Part shown: piece after piece, positions 34,216 through 42,713 of the stretch
Numbering within the stretch: the stretch's first letter is position 1
Layout of the letters: every line of letters begins with the position of its first letter
Origin: Paludibacteraceae bacterium
GTDB taxonomy: Bacteria; Bacteroidota; Bacteroidia; Bacteroidales; Paludibacteraceae
NCBI GenBank assembly: GCA_017456885.1
Contig: JAFTIM010000002.1
Span: forward strand, 79,187 to 143,186
Reading direction: 5' to 3'
Length of the DNA: 64,000 bases
The notes under the pieces: model-generated
The model's database searches: none
Told to the model about the DNA's origin: nothing
Seen by the model: only the letters and a program-made list of their open reading frames with translations
Made by a program: the position numbers and the translations under genes

Positions 34216-34599
34216 ATGAAAAAATTAAGTATTGTAGCTGTAATCATTGTTGCAGCTGTAGCTTTCACAAGCTGTGCATCAAGCGGAAAGTATTTTTCCA
34301 ACGCAGTAAATGTAAATGAAACTCAAACTCAAGTAGTGCTTTCTCAAGCTAATTACAAAGTGGTTAAAGACGTAAGTACTGTAGTTATGTTTACCCAAAA
34401 ATTTAAATTTAACAGTAAACAACTTTACCAATCAGCTTATAATGCATTACGCGAAGAAGCTGCACTAAAAGGTTCTCAAGCCTTGATTAATGTAACATTA
34501 GAAGAAGTTAATCAAGCTAAATACAACCTCAATGGTACAATAAGAAGTACAAAACAAGCTATTCTTGTTTCAGGCACAGTGATTGAATTTACAAAATAA
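34216..34599 (+). CDS. Small lipoprotein, DUF6567-like
   Basis: 127 residues. Signal MKKLSIVAVIIVAAVAFTSC with lipobox FTSC (Cys20). The mature part (VLSQANYKVVKDVSTVVMF, YQSAYNALREEAALKGSQAL) resembles a Bacteroidota family of about 120-residue lipoproteins of unknown role (DUF6567 is my best guess). Preceded by element B, followed by its own terminator at 34609-34636. Confidence 0.8.
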   Translation: MKKLSIVAVIIVAAVAFTSCASSGKYFSNAVNVNETQTQVVLSQANYKVVKDVSTVVMFTQKFKFNSKQLYQSAYNALREEAALKGSQALINVTLEEVNQAKYNLNGTIRSTKQAILVSGTVIEFTK

Positions 34600-34608
34600 T
34601 TTTATTTC

Positions 34609-34636
34609 AAAAAGAGTGTCCGTTCCACTCTTTTCT
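34609..34636 (+). terminator. Terminator after the DUF6567-like lipoprotein gene
   Basis: Stem AAAAGAGTG/CACTCTTTT (34610-34618/34626-34634) with a 7-base loop followed by a T-rich stretch, 10 bases past the stop. Confidence 0.8.
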
Positions 34637-34667
34637 TTATTAATTATTTCATTTAAATTTTAAAATC

Positions 34668-35132
34668 ATGAAAAAAATCACATTAATTTTAATTTCTCTA
34701 TTTTGCATATTACCTATTTATGCTGAAAAAGTAAAGAAAAAAGTTATACTTCCTGCAGGTACTATTGTCACAATAAGAACATTAGAAGTTGTAACATCTA
34801 AAGAACATAGCTCTCCTATATGCGAGGTAAATGCTGATGTTTGGGACGAGAACGGAGAGTTCATTCTTATAAAGGAAGGAACTCCTGCTGATGTGCAACT
34901 AATTACACAAAGAGGATCTATTTGGGGAGATGCAGGTTCCATACAATTTCAACCAATATCAACCAAAGCTTTTAATGGTCGTTTAATAGGTTTTGATCGA
35001 CAAAAAGTTACTTTTTCTGGAAATGAAGATGCCTTAAGTGCAAGAAAAAGAAGAGCAAAAGTTTTGTCTGGTACATCTTTCCGTGCTTACACTGCTAACG
35101 ATTTGTATTTTACTGTAGAAGTAGAAGAATAA
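34668..35132 (+). CDS. Hypothetical exported protein
   Basis: 154 residues. Signal peptide MKKITLILISLFCILPIYA. The mature protein (AGTIVTIRTLEVVTSKEHSS, EGTPADVQLITQRGSIWGDAG, GRLIGFDRQKVTFSG) is beta-rich with no TM segment; no family recognised with confidence. It lies 68 bases after the DUF6567-like gene behind a terminator, so it is read by leakage or from its own promoter, which I could not pick out. Confidence 0.75.
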   Translation: MKKITLILISLFCILPIYAEKVKKKVILPAGTIVTIRTLEVVTSKEHSSPICEVNADVWDENGEFILIKEGTPADVQLITQRGSIWGDAGSIQFQPISTKAFNGRLIGFDRQKVTFSGNEDALSARKRRAKVLSGTSFRAYTANDLYFTVEVEE

Positions 35133-35170
35133 TTTTTCATATTTTTTACTGTTCTAATTATTATGAAGGG

Positions 35171-35202
35171 AGAGAAGGAAAGTTTGTTTCTTTCTCTTTT
35201 TT
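35171..35202 (+). terminator. Terminator of the 34668-35132 gene
   Basis: 11-bp stem AGAGAAGGAAA/TTTCTTTCTCT (35171-35181/35187-35197, one G-U) and a following T-run. Confidence 0.85.
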
Positions 35203-35285
35203 ATACCTTAACGTTTATCCTATTTTTTGACAATTTATCGGCCATATAAAACGCACGTATTTTTTGTTCTGTTCCTTTTTAAAAT

Positions 35286-35318
35286 ATTGACGACCGATTG
35301 ACAATCTACCTATCTTTG
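35286..35318 (+). promoter_or_regulatory. Promoter of the 35337-35852 membrane protein gene
   Basis: ATTG (35286-35289), 21-base spacer, TATCTTTG (35311-35318). It lies inside the open frame that starts at 35298, so the true start must be downstream. Confidence 0.55.
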
Positions 35319-35336
35319 CAGAAAAAATCAAATTTG

Positions 35337-35852
35337 TCAAACTCAAGAAAACCAATTTTCGGAATATGTCCAAAATCCCCGAAAACGCTTTCCGAATGGA
35401 AATTCTGCTCGCACTATCGTTTTGGATTTGATATTTGGGGAGTTATCATATTTTTGGTGGTGATGCTGCCTACCTGCTTGTGGTGTGTCGTTCCTTCTCC
35501 GGCCGATGTGTTGAGGGTGGCATCCCGCACGCCCGTTGTCGATGCTGTAGGGTCGGTTTTTCAGGTGCTGCTGATTGCCGGGCTTTGCTGTGTTGTCAAT
35601 CAAGAGCGGCAAAAAATCCGCTTTTCAAGGCTTGTTATTTGGTCGATGGTGTGCATTTTGATTTATTTCGCCGGCTGGGCGATTTACTATTTGGGCATTG
35701 CTACGCCGTTGGTCATTCTGCTGATGACGGTTCCGCCGTGCGTGGCATTGCAGCTTTTTGCCCTCGACCGCCAAAACCTGCCTGCCGTTGTATGTGCGTT
35801 GGGGTTCACCATTTGCCACTTGATTTTTGCCATCGTGAATTTTATGATGTAA
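35337..35852 (+). CDS. Hypothetical membrane protein, about four TM segments
   Basis: Open frame with no in-frame ATG near the start; a TTG about 20 bases after the promoter -7 element is my best start, and a start further on near FGFDIWG is possible. Hydrophobic segments begin IWGVIIFLVVMLPTCLWCVV, AVGSVFQVLLIAGLCCVV, LVIWSMVCILIYFAGWAIYYL and LVILLMTVPPCVALQLFA. It resembles a family of small membrane proteins starting FxIWGLxLFLxxMxPN, function unknown. The gene is clearly richer in GC than its neighbours. An ATG at 35365 opens a different short frame, so an N-terminal frameshift cannot be excluded. Confidence 0.65.
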   Translation, partial: SNSRKPIFGICPKSPKTLSEWKFCSHYRFGFDIWGVIIFLVVMLPTCLWCVVPSPADVLRVASRTPVVDAVGSVFQVLLIAGLCCVVNQERQKIRFSRLVIWSMVCILIYFAGWAIYYLGIATPLVILLMTVPPCVALQLFALDRQNLPAVVCALGFTICHLIFAIVNFMM

Positions 35853-35872
35853 GTGTGGCGTGGTTGTACTGC

Positions 35873-35945
35873 CTACTTTTCCTGTTCGTAGTAGTACGAG
35901 TAGTCGATACCTTTCATAAAGGTTTCGCGGTCGTTGATTTCAGTT
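35873..35945 (-). pseudogene. Gene remnant, C-terminal fragment of unknown protein
   Basis: A short minus-strand frame, EINDRETFMKGIDYSYYYEQ followed by EK and TAG, preceded by an in-frame stop. The sequence looks like a real protein tail (strong aromatic pattern) but has no start and no intact body. Lies in the 318-base space between the membrane protein and mnmE with the 36009-36116 remnant. Confidence 0.5.
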
Positions 35946-36008
35946 GACTACATGTTGTAGCCAACTCGTCAAGATTACAATTCAAAGTGCCATTTTGGCT
36001 CTTTGAGA

Positions 36009-36116
36009 CTATGGGCGTGGCACAACAAACATCTGGCAAATCTTATTGCTGATAAATGCGTATTGAGTCCCTTTCGGCTCTTCGTCAATCAAGTATGTCG
36101 TTAATGTTTTGCCCAT
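36009..36116 (-). pseudogene. N-terminal remnant of a DUF4357/GIY-YIG-type protein
   Basis: 35 codons, MGKTLTTYLIDEEPKGTQYA then FISNKICQMFVVPRP and a stop. I recognise this N-terminus (MGKTIKTYLIDGDPKGTQ-type) from Bacteroidales GIY-YIG nuclease-related proteins of about 290 residues; here it is cut after 35. The remaining 60 bases to the next remnant hold no continuous frame. Probably the scar of a lost gene just downstream of mnmE. Confidence 0.6.
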
Positions 36117-36170
36117 AAGTATTTTTATCCCAGTGAATATCAAAATCTTTCTAAATCGTCAGGGTTAAAT

Positions 36171-37571
36171 TTACTTTCCGATGCAAAATTTGCTAAAAAT
36201 GTTGCCGAGCACTTCGTCGGTGGTGATTTGGCCGGTGATTTCACCCAAATAGTTGAGGCATTCGCGCAGGTCTTGCGACAGAAAATCGCCTGATATTCCG
36301 CTATTTAGCCCATCGATGACGCGCAGAATTGCATCATGTGCGTGCAGCAGGGCTTCGTAGTGTCGCAGATTGGTCACGGTTACATCGTTGTGCCCGACCT
36401 CCGGCACTTGCGCCGTCGCCGACAACTGCCGGCGCAGGGCATCGATGTGGAGGTGTTGTTTGGCCGAAATGCCGATACTTTCGACCTGCGCGCCCGCGTA
36501 TGCGTTCTTGATTTCTTGCAACGCCGCCGGTGTTACTTGGTCTATTTTGTTGAACACCAAAATGATTTTCTTGCCTTCCGCCTCTGCTAAAATTCTGTCT
36601 ATCTGTACTTTATCAACATTTTGCATAGCGGCTGCATCTACCACCAACAGCACAATGTTGCTCTTGGCAATGGCGCCAAACGACCGCTCGATGCCCATAC
36701 GTTCGATGGTGTCGGTGGTTTGACGGATGCCTGCCGTATCGACAAAACGAAACAACACTCCATCGATGTTGACGCTCTCTTCGATAATGTCGCGCGTGGT
36801 GCCGCTGATGTCGCTCACAATGGCACGCTCTTCGCCGACCAAGGCATTGAGCAGCGTCGATTTGCCGGCGTTCGTTTCGCCGACGATGGCCACCGGTATG
36901 CCGTTTTTGATCACATTTCCAACGCTGAACGAATCTGCCAAGTTCCTGATTTTTAGCTTAATATCATTTGCTAACTGATACAATTCGCTGCGGTCGGCAA
37001 ACTCCAACTCTTCGTGGTCGGCAAAGTCGAGTTCCAACTCGACGAGCGAGGTGAATTGCAGCAATTTGTCGCGTAACGCCGTCAGTTCGTTCGAAAATCC
37101 GCCACGCATCTGGTTCATGGCCAAGCGGTGTGCAGCGCGGCTTTGCGAGGCAATCAGGTCGGCCACGGCCTCGGCTTGCGACAAATCCATTTTGCCATTC
37201 AAAAAGGCGCGTTGCGTAAATTCGCCGGCAGCAGCCATGCGGCAACCTTGCGCCAACAGCAGTTTCAGAATCGTTTGCTGAATATAGAGCGACCCGTGAC
37301 AGGAGATTTCGACCACGTTTTCGCCCGTAAACGAATGTGGCGCACAGAATTTTGTTACCAACACCTCGTCAATCGGATCGTTGCCGTCGCTTATTTGCCC
37401 GAAACGCACAGCATTGGCGGGCATCGTTGCTATGGTTACACCATCGGTGGTCGCGCGGAAAATGCGGTCGCACACGCCGAAGGCATCGCGCCCCGAAATC
37501 CGAACAACAGCAATGCCACCGATGCCCGGCGCCGTCGAAACGGCACAAATGGTTTGGTTGTCGATTAACAT
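36171..37571 (-). CDS. mnmE: tRNA modification GTPase MnmE
   Basis: 466 residues from MLIDNQTICAVSTAPGIGG; 13 upstream in-frame codons are not used since this ATG overlaps the preceding stop (TGATG at 37571). N-terminal formyl-THF binding domain, helical middle, and inserted G domain: G1 VGETNAGKSTLLN, G2 TTRD, G3 DTAGI, G4 NKID. The C-terminal catalytic cysteine motif CIGK is intact. With MnmG it makes the cmnm5U wobble modification in tRNA. Confidence 0.97.
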   Translation of the reverse strand: MLIDNQTICAVSTAPGIGGIAVVRISGRDAFGVCDRIFRATTDGVTIATMPANAVRFGQISDGNDPIDEVLVTKFCAPHSFTGENVVEISCHGSLYIQQTILKLLLAQGCRMAAAGEFTQRAFLNGKMDLSQAEAVADLIASQSRAAHRLAMNQMRGGFSNELTALRDKLLQFTSLVELELDFADHEELEFADRSELYQLANDIKLKIRNLADSFSVGNVIKNGIPVAIVGETNAGKSTLLNALVGEERAIVSDISGTTRDIIEESVNIDGVLFRFVDTAGIRQTTDTIERMGIERSFGAIAKSNIVLLVVDAAAMQNVDKVQIDRILAEAEGKKIILVFNKIDQVTPAALQEIKNAYAGAQVESIGISAKQHLHIDALRRQLSATAQVPEVGHNDVTVTNLRHYEALLHAHDAILRVIDGLNSGISGDFLSQDLRECLNYLGEITGQITTDEVLGNIFSKFCIGK

Positions 37572-38161
37572 CAGAACACGATATTTTGAAAGATTATTTT
37601 TTCCAAACAAAACTCTATCACAAACGGAGAGAACACTATCGAAAGCGAATTTACCAACAAATAGAGATAGTATTTCTGTTCATCTTTAAGCAGACTATTG
37701 TCGACAGGCAACAATATTTCCATCGCAAAACGCAACATATACGGCGAAAAAAGGGCAAAAACCCGAACAAAGAAAAAATTCGGGAATAACGCTAAAATCA
37801 TTCTGGTAAAAAAAACGCCCGTAAAACTATAACCGATGATTTTTTCATTTAACTCGTCAGGCATTTCCATACCATAAATTTTCTTCAACGAGAATTGCGA
37901 TACCCAAAAAGCAAAAGGTATCGACAACAGGAAAATAATCAGCCACAATACGGGACGCAACAATATAACGACAAGCGAATCACCACTTAAAACCGCACCA
38001 AACAAAGCAAGCAAACAGATAAACAAAATCATTGGCATTACATACGTTTGTTTTGCATTTCGATTGTCGGAAGCAATTCGTTGCCATTCGTTTTCGCTGT
38101 CAACAAGCAGATTCCATGCACGAGCAAAGACAAAACGTATGCAGTCCCAGATTTTCCTCAT
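37571..38161 (-). CDS. Hypothetical membrane protein (Yip1-like)
   Basis: 196 residues with about five hydrophobic stretches (for example YVMPMILFICLLALFGAVLS, VILLRPVLWLIIFLLSIPFA). A short soluble N-terminus DSENEWQRIASDNRN precedes the first TM, a pattern I associate with Yip1-domain proteins of Bacteroidales. Function unknown. Coupled to mnmE by TGATG and 6 bases after the Nfn-type gene. Confidence 0.75.
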   Translation of the reverse strand: MRKIWDCIRFVFARAWNLLVDSENEWQRIASDNRNAKQTYVMPMILFICLLALFGAVLSGDSLVVILLRPVLWLIIFLLSIPFAFWVSQFSLKKIYGMEMPDELNEKIIGYSFTGVFFTRMILALFPNFFFVRVFALFSPYMLRFAMEILLPVDNSLLKDEQKYYLYLLVNSLSIVFSPFVIEFCLEKIIFQNIVF

Positions 38162-38167
38162 ATAATG

Positions 38168-40531
38168 TTATTTTCCGCTTAATTCGGCATGCATATTGGC
38201 TGCAGCCCTACGACCATCGCCCATTGCAAGAATAACGGTAGCTCCTCCACGCACGATATCACCTCCTGCGTAAACACCTTTATGGCTACTTTGCATCTGC
38301 TCATTCACCACAATGGTATTTTTACGACCCAATTCCAAGCCTTTTATCGAAGTCGGAACAATAGGATTCGGCGAAACGCCGACAGCAACAATAGCCATAT
38401 CAATGTCCACCGTTTCGGTTTTCCCTTGTACGGGGACAGGGCTTCGGCGACCACTTTCGTCGGGTTCACCCAGCTCCATCACTTGCAAAACCACTTGTTT
38501 GACAGCACCTTTTTCGTCGGCGATATATTCTATCGGATTGTGCAAGGTTTTAAACTCGATACCCTCTTCCTTGGCATGCTTTATCTCTTCCAAACGGGCA
38601 GGCATTTCCTCTTCCGACCGACGATAGGCAATAAACACACGCTCGGCACCAAGCCTTTTTGCGGTACGACACGAGTCCATAGCCGTATTGCCACCGCCTA
38701 CTACCATCACACTTTTTGCCTTATTGATAGGCGTATCCGTTTCCGCATTCGAGGCATCCATCAGATTCACACGTGTCAGATACTCATTCGACGACATTAT
38801 GTTAATGGCATTCTCGCCGGGGATATTCATAAAGTTTGGCAATCCGGCTCCCGACGCCACAAAAATCCCTTTAAATCCTTCGTTTTCAAGTTCTTCAACA
38901 CCGAGAGTTTTCCCTATGACACAATCTTTTACAAAACGGACACCCATTTTCTCAAGATTTTCAATCTCCACATCAACAATTCTGTTGGGAAGACGAAATT
39001 CGGGTATTCCATATTTTAAAACACCACCTATCTCGTGCAGGGCTTCAAACACCGTTACATCATAGCCGTATTTGGCCATATCGCCTGCAAAAGCCAATCC
39101 CGCAGGACCCGAACCAACAACCGCAATCTTTATTCCATTCGAGGGGGCTACTTCGGGTAATGCCATTTTTCCGCTTTCGCGTTCAAAATCGGCTACAAAT
39201 CGTTCCAAGTTACCGATAGACACAGCAGGTTCTTTCATTTTCAGATGAATACAACGGCTTTCGCACTGTTTTTCTTGCGGACAAACACGACCACAAACAG
39301 CAGGCAATGCCGATGTTGCTTTCAACACCTTGGCAGCCTCCAAAAATTCTCCTCGTTCCACATTTTTTATAAACGACGGAATGTTTATCCCTACAGGACA
39401 ACCTTCCATACACGTCGGGTTGGCACAATCCAAGCAGCGTTTTGCTTCGAGCAGAGCCTGCTCCTTTGTCAAACCGATATTTACCTCCTCCGTGCGTGTC
39501 GTTGCTCGATAAACAGGATCCAATTCGTTCATTTTGCAACGTGCAATTTGAGTACGCTCTTTCGGTTTCATCGCCTTACGAAGTTCCTGACGCCATTCGG
39601 CATCTCTGTTGGTCAACTCCGACAAAGGGGTGTTTTGTGTCATTTTGGCGGCATCGGCTTCCAATTCCGCTTTTATCATGGAGCCGACCACCTTATTATC
39701 GGTAGTGGTAATCGAATTTTCCAATTTTATCATTTCCTCTTTTTCCACCTCTTTAAACGCACCCATACGTTTAAACATCTCGTCGAAATCGACTGCATGA
39801 CCATCAAACTCAGGTCCATCAACACACACAAACCTTGTTTTTCCGCCAACCGTAACACGACACGCACCGCACATACCCGTTCCGTCAACCATAATCGTAT
39901 TCAACGAAACATCGGTCGGAATGCCATATTTTTTAGTCAGCAAACAACAAAACTTCATCATAATTGCCGGACCGATGGCAAAACATTTGTCCACTTTTTC
40001 ACGTTTGATAACCGACTCAATGCCTTCCGTAACCAACCCTTTATTGCCATAAGAGCCGTCGTCGGTCATAATAATCACCTCGTCGGAAGATTTTCGCACC
40101 TCGTCTTCCAAAATAATCAGTTCCTTGCTTCGACCTGCCAACACCGAAACAACACGGTTGCCGGCTGCTTTTAACGCTTGAATAATCGGCAGCATCGGCG
40201 CTACACCGACACCACCGCCGGCACAAACCACCGTTCCGAATTTTTCGATATGAGTGGCCTGCCCCAACGGACCTACCACATCGGCTATCGTATCGCCCAC
40301 ATTCAAACGACAAAGCTTGCTCGACGACAATCCCACCGATTGAACCACCAGCGTTATCGTACCTTTTTCCACGTCTGCCTCCGCTATTGTCAAAGGCATT
40401 CGCTCGCCTTTCTCATCAACGCGAACAATCACAAAATGCCCTGCCTTACGCGATTTTGCAATAAGCGGGGCTTCGACTTCCAATTTGAAAACTTTTTCAG
40501 AAAATTGCTGTTTTGATACTATTTTATTCAT
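38168..40531 (-). CDS. Single-chain NfnA/NfnB-type NAD(P)H:ferredoxin oxidoreductase
   Basis: 787 residues, a fusion. N-terminal half (1 to about 280): FAD/NAD-binding ferredoxin reductase domain (MPLTIAEADVEKG, VVCAGGGVGVAPMLPI) ending in a 2Fe-2S cluster site GTGMCGACRVTVGGKTRFVC. C-terminal half: GltD-like with 4Fe-4S sites CLDCANPTCMEGCPVG and CGRVCPQEKQCESRC, FAD motif VVGSGPAGLAFAGDMAKYG, and NADP motif VVGGGNTAMDSCRTAKRLG. In clostridia the halves are separate subunits of the electron-bifurcating NADH-dependent ferredoxin:NADP+ reductase; the fused form is often annotated as DHOD-B/glutamate synthase. Cytoplasmic redox balance. Confidence 0.9.
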   Translation of the reverse strand: MNKIVSKQQFSEKVFKLEVEAPLIAKSRKAGHFVIVRVDEKGERMPLTIAEADVEKGTITLVVQSVGLSSSKLCRLNVGDTIADVVGPLGQATHIEKFGTVVCAGGGVGVAPMLPIIQALKAAGNRVVSVLAGRSKELIILEDEVRKSSDEVIIMTDDGSYGNKGLVTEGIESVIKREKVDKCFAIGPAIMMKFCCLLTKKYGIPTDVSLNTIMVDGTGMCGACRVTVGGKTRFVCVDGPEFDGHAVDFDEMFKRMGAFKEVEKEEMIKLENSITTTDNKVVGSMIKAELEADAAKMTQNTPLSELTNRDAEWRQELRKAMKPKERTQIARCKMNELDPVYRATTRTEEVNIGLTKEQALLEAKRCLDCANPTCMEGCPVGINIPSFIKNVERGEFLEAAKVLKATSALPAVCGRVCPQEKQCESRCIHLKMKEPAVSIGNLERFVADFERESGKMALPEVAPSNGIKIAVVGSGPAGLAFAGDMAKYGYDVTVFEALHEIGGVLKYGIPEFRLPNRIVDVEIENLEKMGVRFVKDCVIGKTLGVEELENEGFKGIFVASGAGLPNFMNIPGENAINIMSSNEYLTRVNLMDASNAETDTPINKAKSVMVVGGGNTAMDSCRTAKRLGAERVFIAYRRSEEEMPARLEEIKHAKEEGIEFKTLHNPIEYIADEKGAVKQVVLQVMELGEPDESGRRSPVPVQGKTETVDIDMAIVAVGVSPNPIVPTSIKGLELGRKNTIVVNEQMQSSHKGVYAGGDIVRGGATVILAMGDGRRAAANMHAELSGK

Positions 40532-40559
40532 AACGATTATATCTGTTTTGTCTTAAATT

Positions 40560-41639
40560 TCATTTACAAGCAGCAACAAAGGCATTCATCTCGTCCAAAT
40601 GAGCTTCTATACTTTGAAGCAATTTGAATTGTGCCTTTGCACGTTGCAGATTATGTTCCGCCGATTTCGTTTTATAATACACATCGCCGTTGATGTAATC
40701 GGTCAGGAACCGAACGGTTTGCATATAAGTAAGCAATCTGCCGCCAAAAGGCAACAATGTTTTTTCCAACGGAGTAAGAAACGTTGCTGTTTCCAAATAA
40801 CCTTTTGTGTAAGCTTTGAATATAGGCATATTCAAACGAACATTATCCAAATTTTCATCATCTTCGGCACCCGTATTGGCAGCCGTACGTATAAAGTCGC
40901 CAATATCGGACAACACAAACCCCGGCATCACCGTATCTAAATCGATGACACACAGAAACTTACCATCTTTGTCGAACAACATATTATTCACTTTCGTATC
41001 GCAGTGATTGATGCGTTTTCTGAGTTTTCTCTCTCTATAAAGTCGTTCGGGAAGACATAAATCGTATGCCCGTTTTTCTACCTCATCAATCAAATCCGCC
41101 ACCTTGCAAACACGCTTCACGGGGTCGGTTACCACTGCCTCATAAAATTGTTGCAAACGAAACTCCATATTATGAAAATTCGGAATGGTTTCTCCCAACG
41201 GATCACCTGCCAAGTCAGACAAATCAGACTGAAACTGACCGAATGCACGCCCAGCATCGTAAGCGGAACTTTCTGTTACCTCATCCACCGAAATCGTATC
41301 GGGGATAAACAACATAAACCGCCAATACGATTCCCCGTCGAAATGATACAACTGCCCATCACGGGTAGGTATCATGGTCAGTACTTTTCTGTCCAAGTCT
41401 TCAACACCTCTTTGTTTGAGTTTTGTACGCAGGTGGGAAGTTACTCTATGGATATTATTCTGCATCATATCCACATTCTGAAATATCACATGATTGATAC
41501 GTTGCAAAAGATAATCGGGAGCCGATGCCTCTTGCGTGCGTACAACAAACGTATCGTTAATAAGCCCCGCACCCAAAGGAGCACACGAGGCAAACGTGCC
41601 TTCTGTTGCAAACAAATCAAAAAGTTGTTGAGGATTCAT
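40560..41639 (-). CDS. Phosphotransferase (APH family), NahK-like sugar kinase
   Basis: 359 residues. APH-type kinase fold: LLQRINHVIFQNVDMMQNNI in the N-lobe, catalytic loop NHCDTKVNNMLFD (about residue 228) and metal-binding VIDLDTVMPGFVLSDIGDFIR. Length and motifs are like N-acetylhexosamine 1-kinase of bifidobacteria, which phosphorylates GalNAc/GlcNAc from mucin glycans; that assignment is by resemblance and fits the fucosidase and GH-D enzyme nearby. Upstream of the Nfn-type gene by 28 bases. Confidence 0.8.
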   Translation of the reverse strand: MNPQQLFDLFATEGTFASCAPLGAGLINDTFVVRTQEASAPDYLLQRINHVIFQNVDMMQNNIHRVTSHLRTKLKQRGVEDLDRKVLTMIPTRDGQLYHFDGESYWRFMLFIPDTISVDEVTESSAYDAGRAFGQFQSDLSDLAGDPLGETIPNFHNMEFRLQQFYEAVVTDPVKRVCKVADLIDEVEKRAYDLCLPERLYRERKLRKRINHCDTKVNNMLFDKDGKFLCVIDLDTVMPGFVLSDIGDFIRTAANTGAEDDENLDNVRLNMPIFKAYTKGYLETATFLTPLEKTLLPFGGRLLTYMQTVRFLTDYINGDVYYKTKSAEHNLQRAKAQFKLLQSIEAHLDEMNAFVAACK

Positions 41640-41725
41640 AATTTTACGTATTTATGATTGCAAAATTAAAAATAAAAAAGCAAAATGCCACAAAAACCGC
41701 CTAATTCAAAACCTTTATGTTTTCT

Positions 41726-41756
41726 TAAAAAAAAGAGATTCCAATTGGAATCTCTT
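41726..41756 (-). terminator. Terminator of the DUF177-rpmF operon
   Basis: Perfect 24-base palindrome (half-site AAGAGATTCCAA, 41733-41756) followed by eight T on the minus strand, 26 bases past the rpmF stop. Confidence 0.92.
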
Positions 41757-41781
41757 AAATTTTCTCGATAAAAATCGAATC

Positions 41782-41967
41782 TTACGCGTTTGCCACTTTT
41801 TCGATAGCTAATTTTCCTCTGTAGTAGCCGCATTCACCACATACCGTGTGATAAATATGCATAGCACCACAATTAGGACAAACGGCAAGAGTTGGAGCAA
41901 CAGCCTTATCGTGAGTTCTTCTCTTGGCTGTTCTCTGTTTTGAATGTTTTCTCTTAGGATGTGCCAT
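41782..41967 (-). CDS. rpmF: 50S ribosomal protein L32
   Basis: 61 residues, MAHPKRKHSKQRTAKRRTHD then a zinc ribbon CPNCGAMHIYHTVCGECG with four cysteines. Standard L32. Twelve bases after the DUF177 gene; in most bacteria these two are adjacent. Confidence 0.98.
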   Translation of the reverse strand: MAHPKRKHSKQRTAKRRTHDKAVAPTLAVCPNCGAMHIYHTVCGECGYYRGKLAIEKVANA

Positions 41968-41979
41968 TTCAAATTATTT

Positions 41980-42519
41980 TTAATTGTTGTCTAATATACT
42001 TTTTAACCTATCCCAACGCGGGTCGGTTGTTGCTTTATCTTCATTTTTGCGTTCCGAAGTATCGGTTTCATCTACCAAACATGCTTGTAAACATTTCTCC
42101 ATCGTTTTTTCGCATTCTCCTTCACGATGTTTATGCTGAATAGGGATTGCCAATGCAATCATTTCATACAAGAGCCAAGCCACGTTCAACTCTTCCGACT
42201 CGCTCGACACCACAATCGTATCGTCGCCATTGTCGCAATACTCTTCGCCAATTTTCACAAAAAAGGTCTTTTCCGTGTTTATAGGCAACGACATCAACTC
42301 CAAACACCTATCGCATGCAACTTGAATGCTCCCTTGCAGATGAAACAGAAACTCAAAGAACATCGTTTTTTTTGTAACGGTAAGTGTGACATCTATCAAT
42401 CCGCCTTGTACATCCGTACTCTCTACCGCCGAGAAAAAATCGTCTGCCAACTTAAAACAAAACGTTTTGTTCTCTTTTATGTTTTTTAGCGATACATTAT
42501 AAATTTCCAACTCGTCCAT
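41980..42519 (-). CDS. DUF177 (YceD-like) protein
   Basis: 179 residues. The conserved DUF177 core is visible as QGSIQVACDRCLELMSLPIN (about residues 60-79) with the tail LVDETDTSERKNEDKATTDPRWDRLKSIL (first 20 residues typical). Always encoded next to rpmF; thought to act in 23S rRNA metabolism. Cytoplasmic. A -7 element TACCTTTG lies 24 bases upstream. Confidence 0.93.
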   Translation of the reverse strand: MDELEIYNVSLKNIKENKTFCFKLADDFFSAVESTDVQGGLIDVTLTVTKKTMFFEFLFHLQGSIQVACDRCLELMSLPINTEKTFFVKIGEEYCDNGDDTIVVSSESEELNVAWLLYEMIALAIPIQHKHREGECEKTMEKCLQACLVDETDTSERKNEDKATTDPRWDRLKSILDNN

Positions 42520-42542
42520 TTTTTAGAGGCTAAAAAACTTTG

Positions 42543-42550
42543 CAAAGGTA
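42543..42550 (-). promoter_or_regulatory. -7 element of the DUF177-rpmF operon
   Basis: TACCTTTG on the minus strand, 23 bases before the DUF177 ATG; the -33 is not convincing. Confidence 0.5.
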
Positions 42551-42713
42551 ACGAAAAACAATCTTAAAAAAAACTTTTTACGCCTTTTTTACACACAAAA
42601 CTGCAAGTATTTAAAACAAAACAGCTTACAAGAGCAAAAAGATTAAAAAATGTTATTAAAAGCACACCGGAAAGAAAATCTTCATATATTTCACCTACTA
42701 AATTTTTATAACT

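Noticed and set aside
39245..40174. A 309-codon plus-strand open frame
   Set aside because: Antisense to the Nfn-type oxidoreductase; no domain, shadow composition.
38168..40531. A sequencing-fused pair of NfnA and NfnB genes
   Set aside because: The linker is continuous and well formed, and single-chain versions of this length are usual in Bacteroidales.
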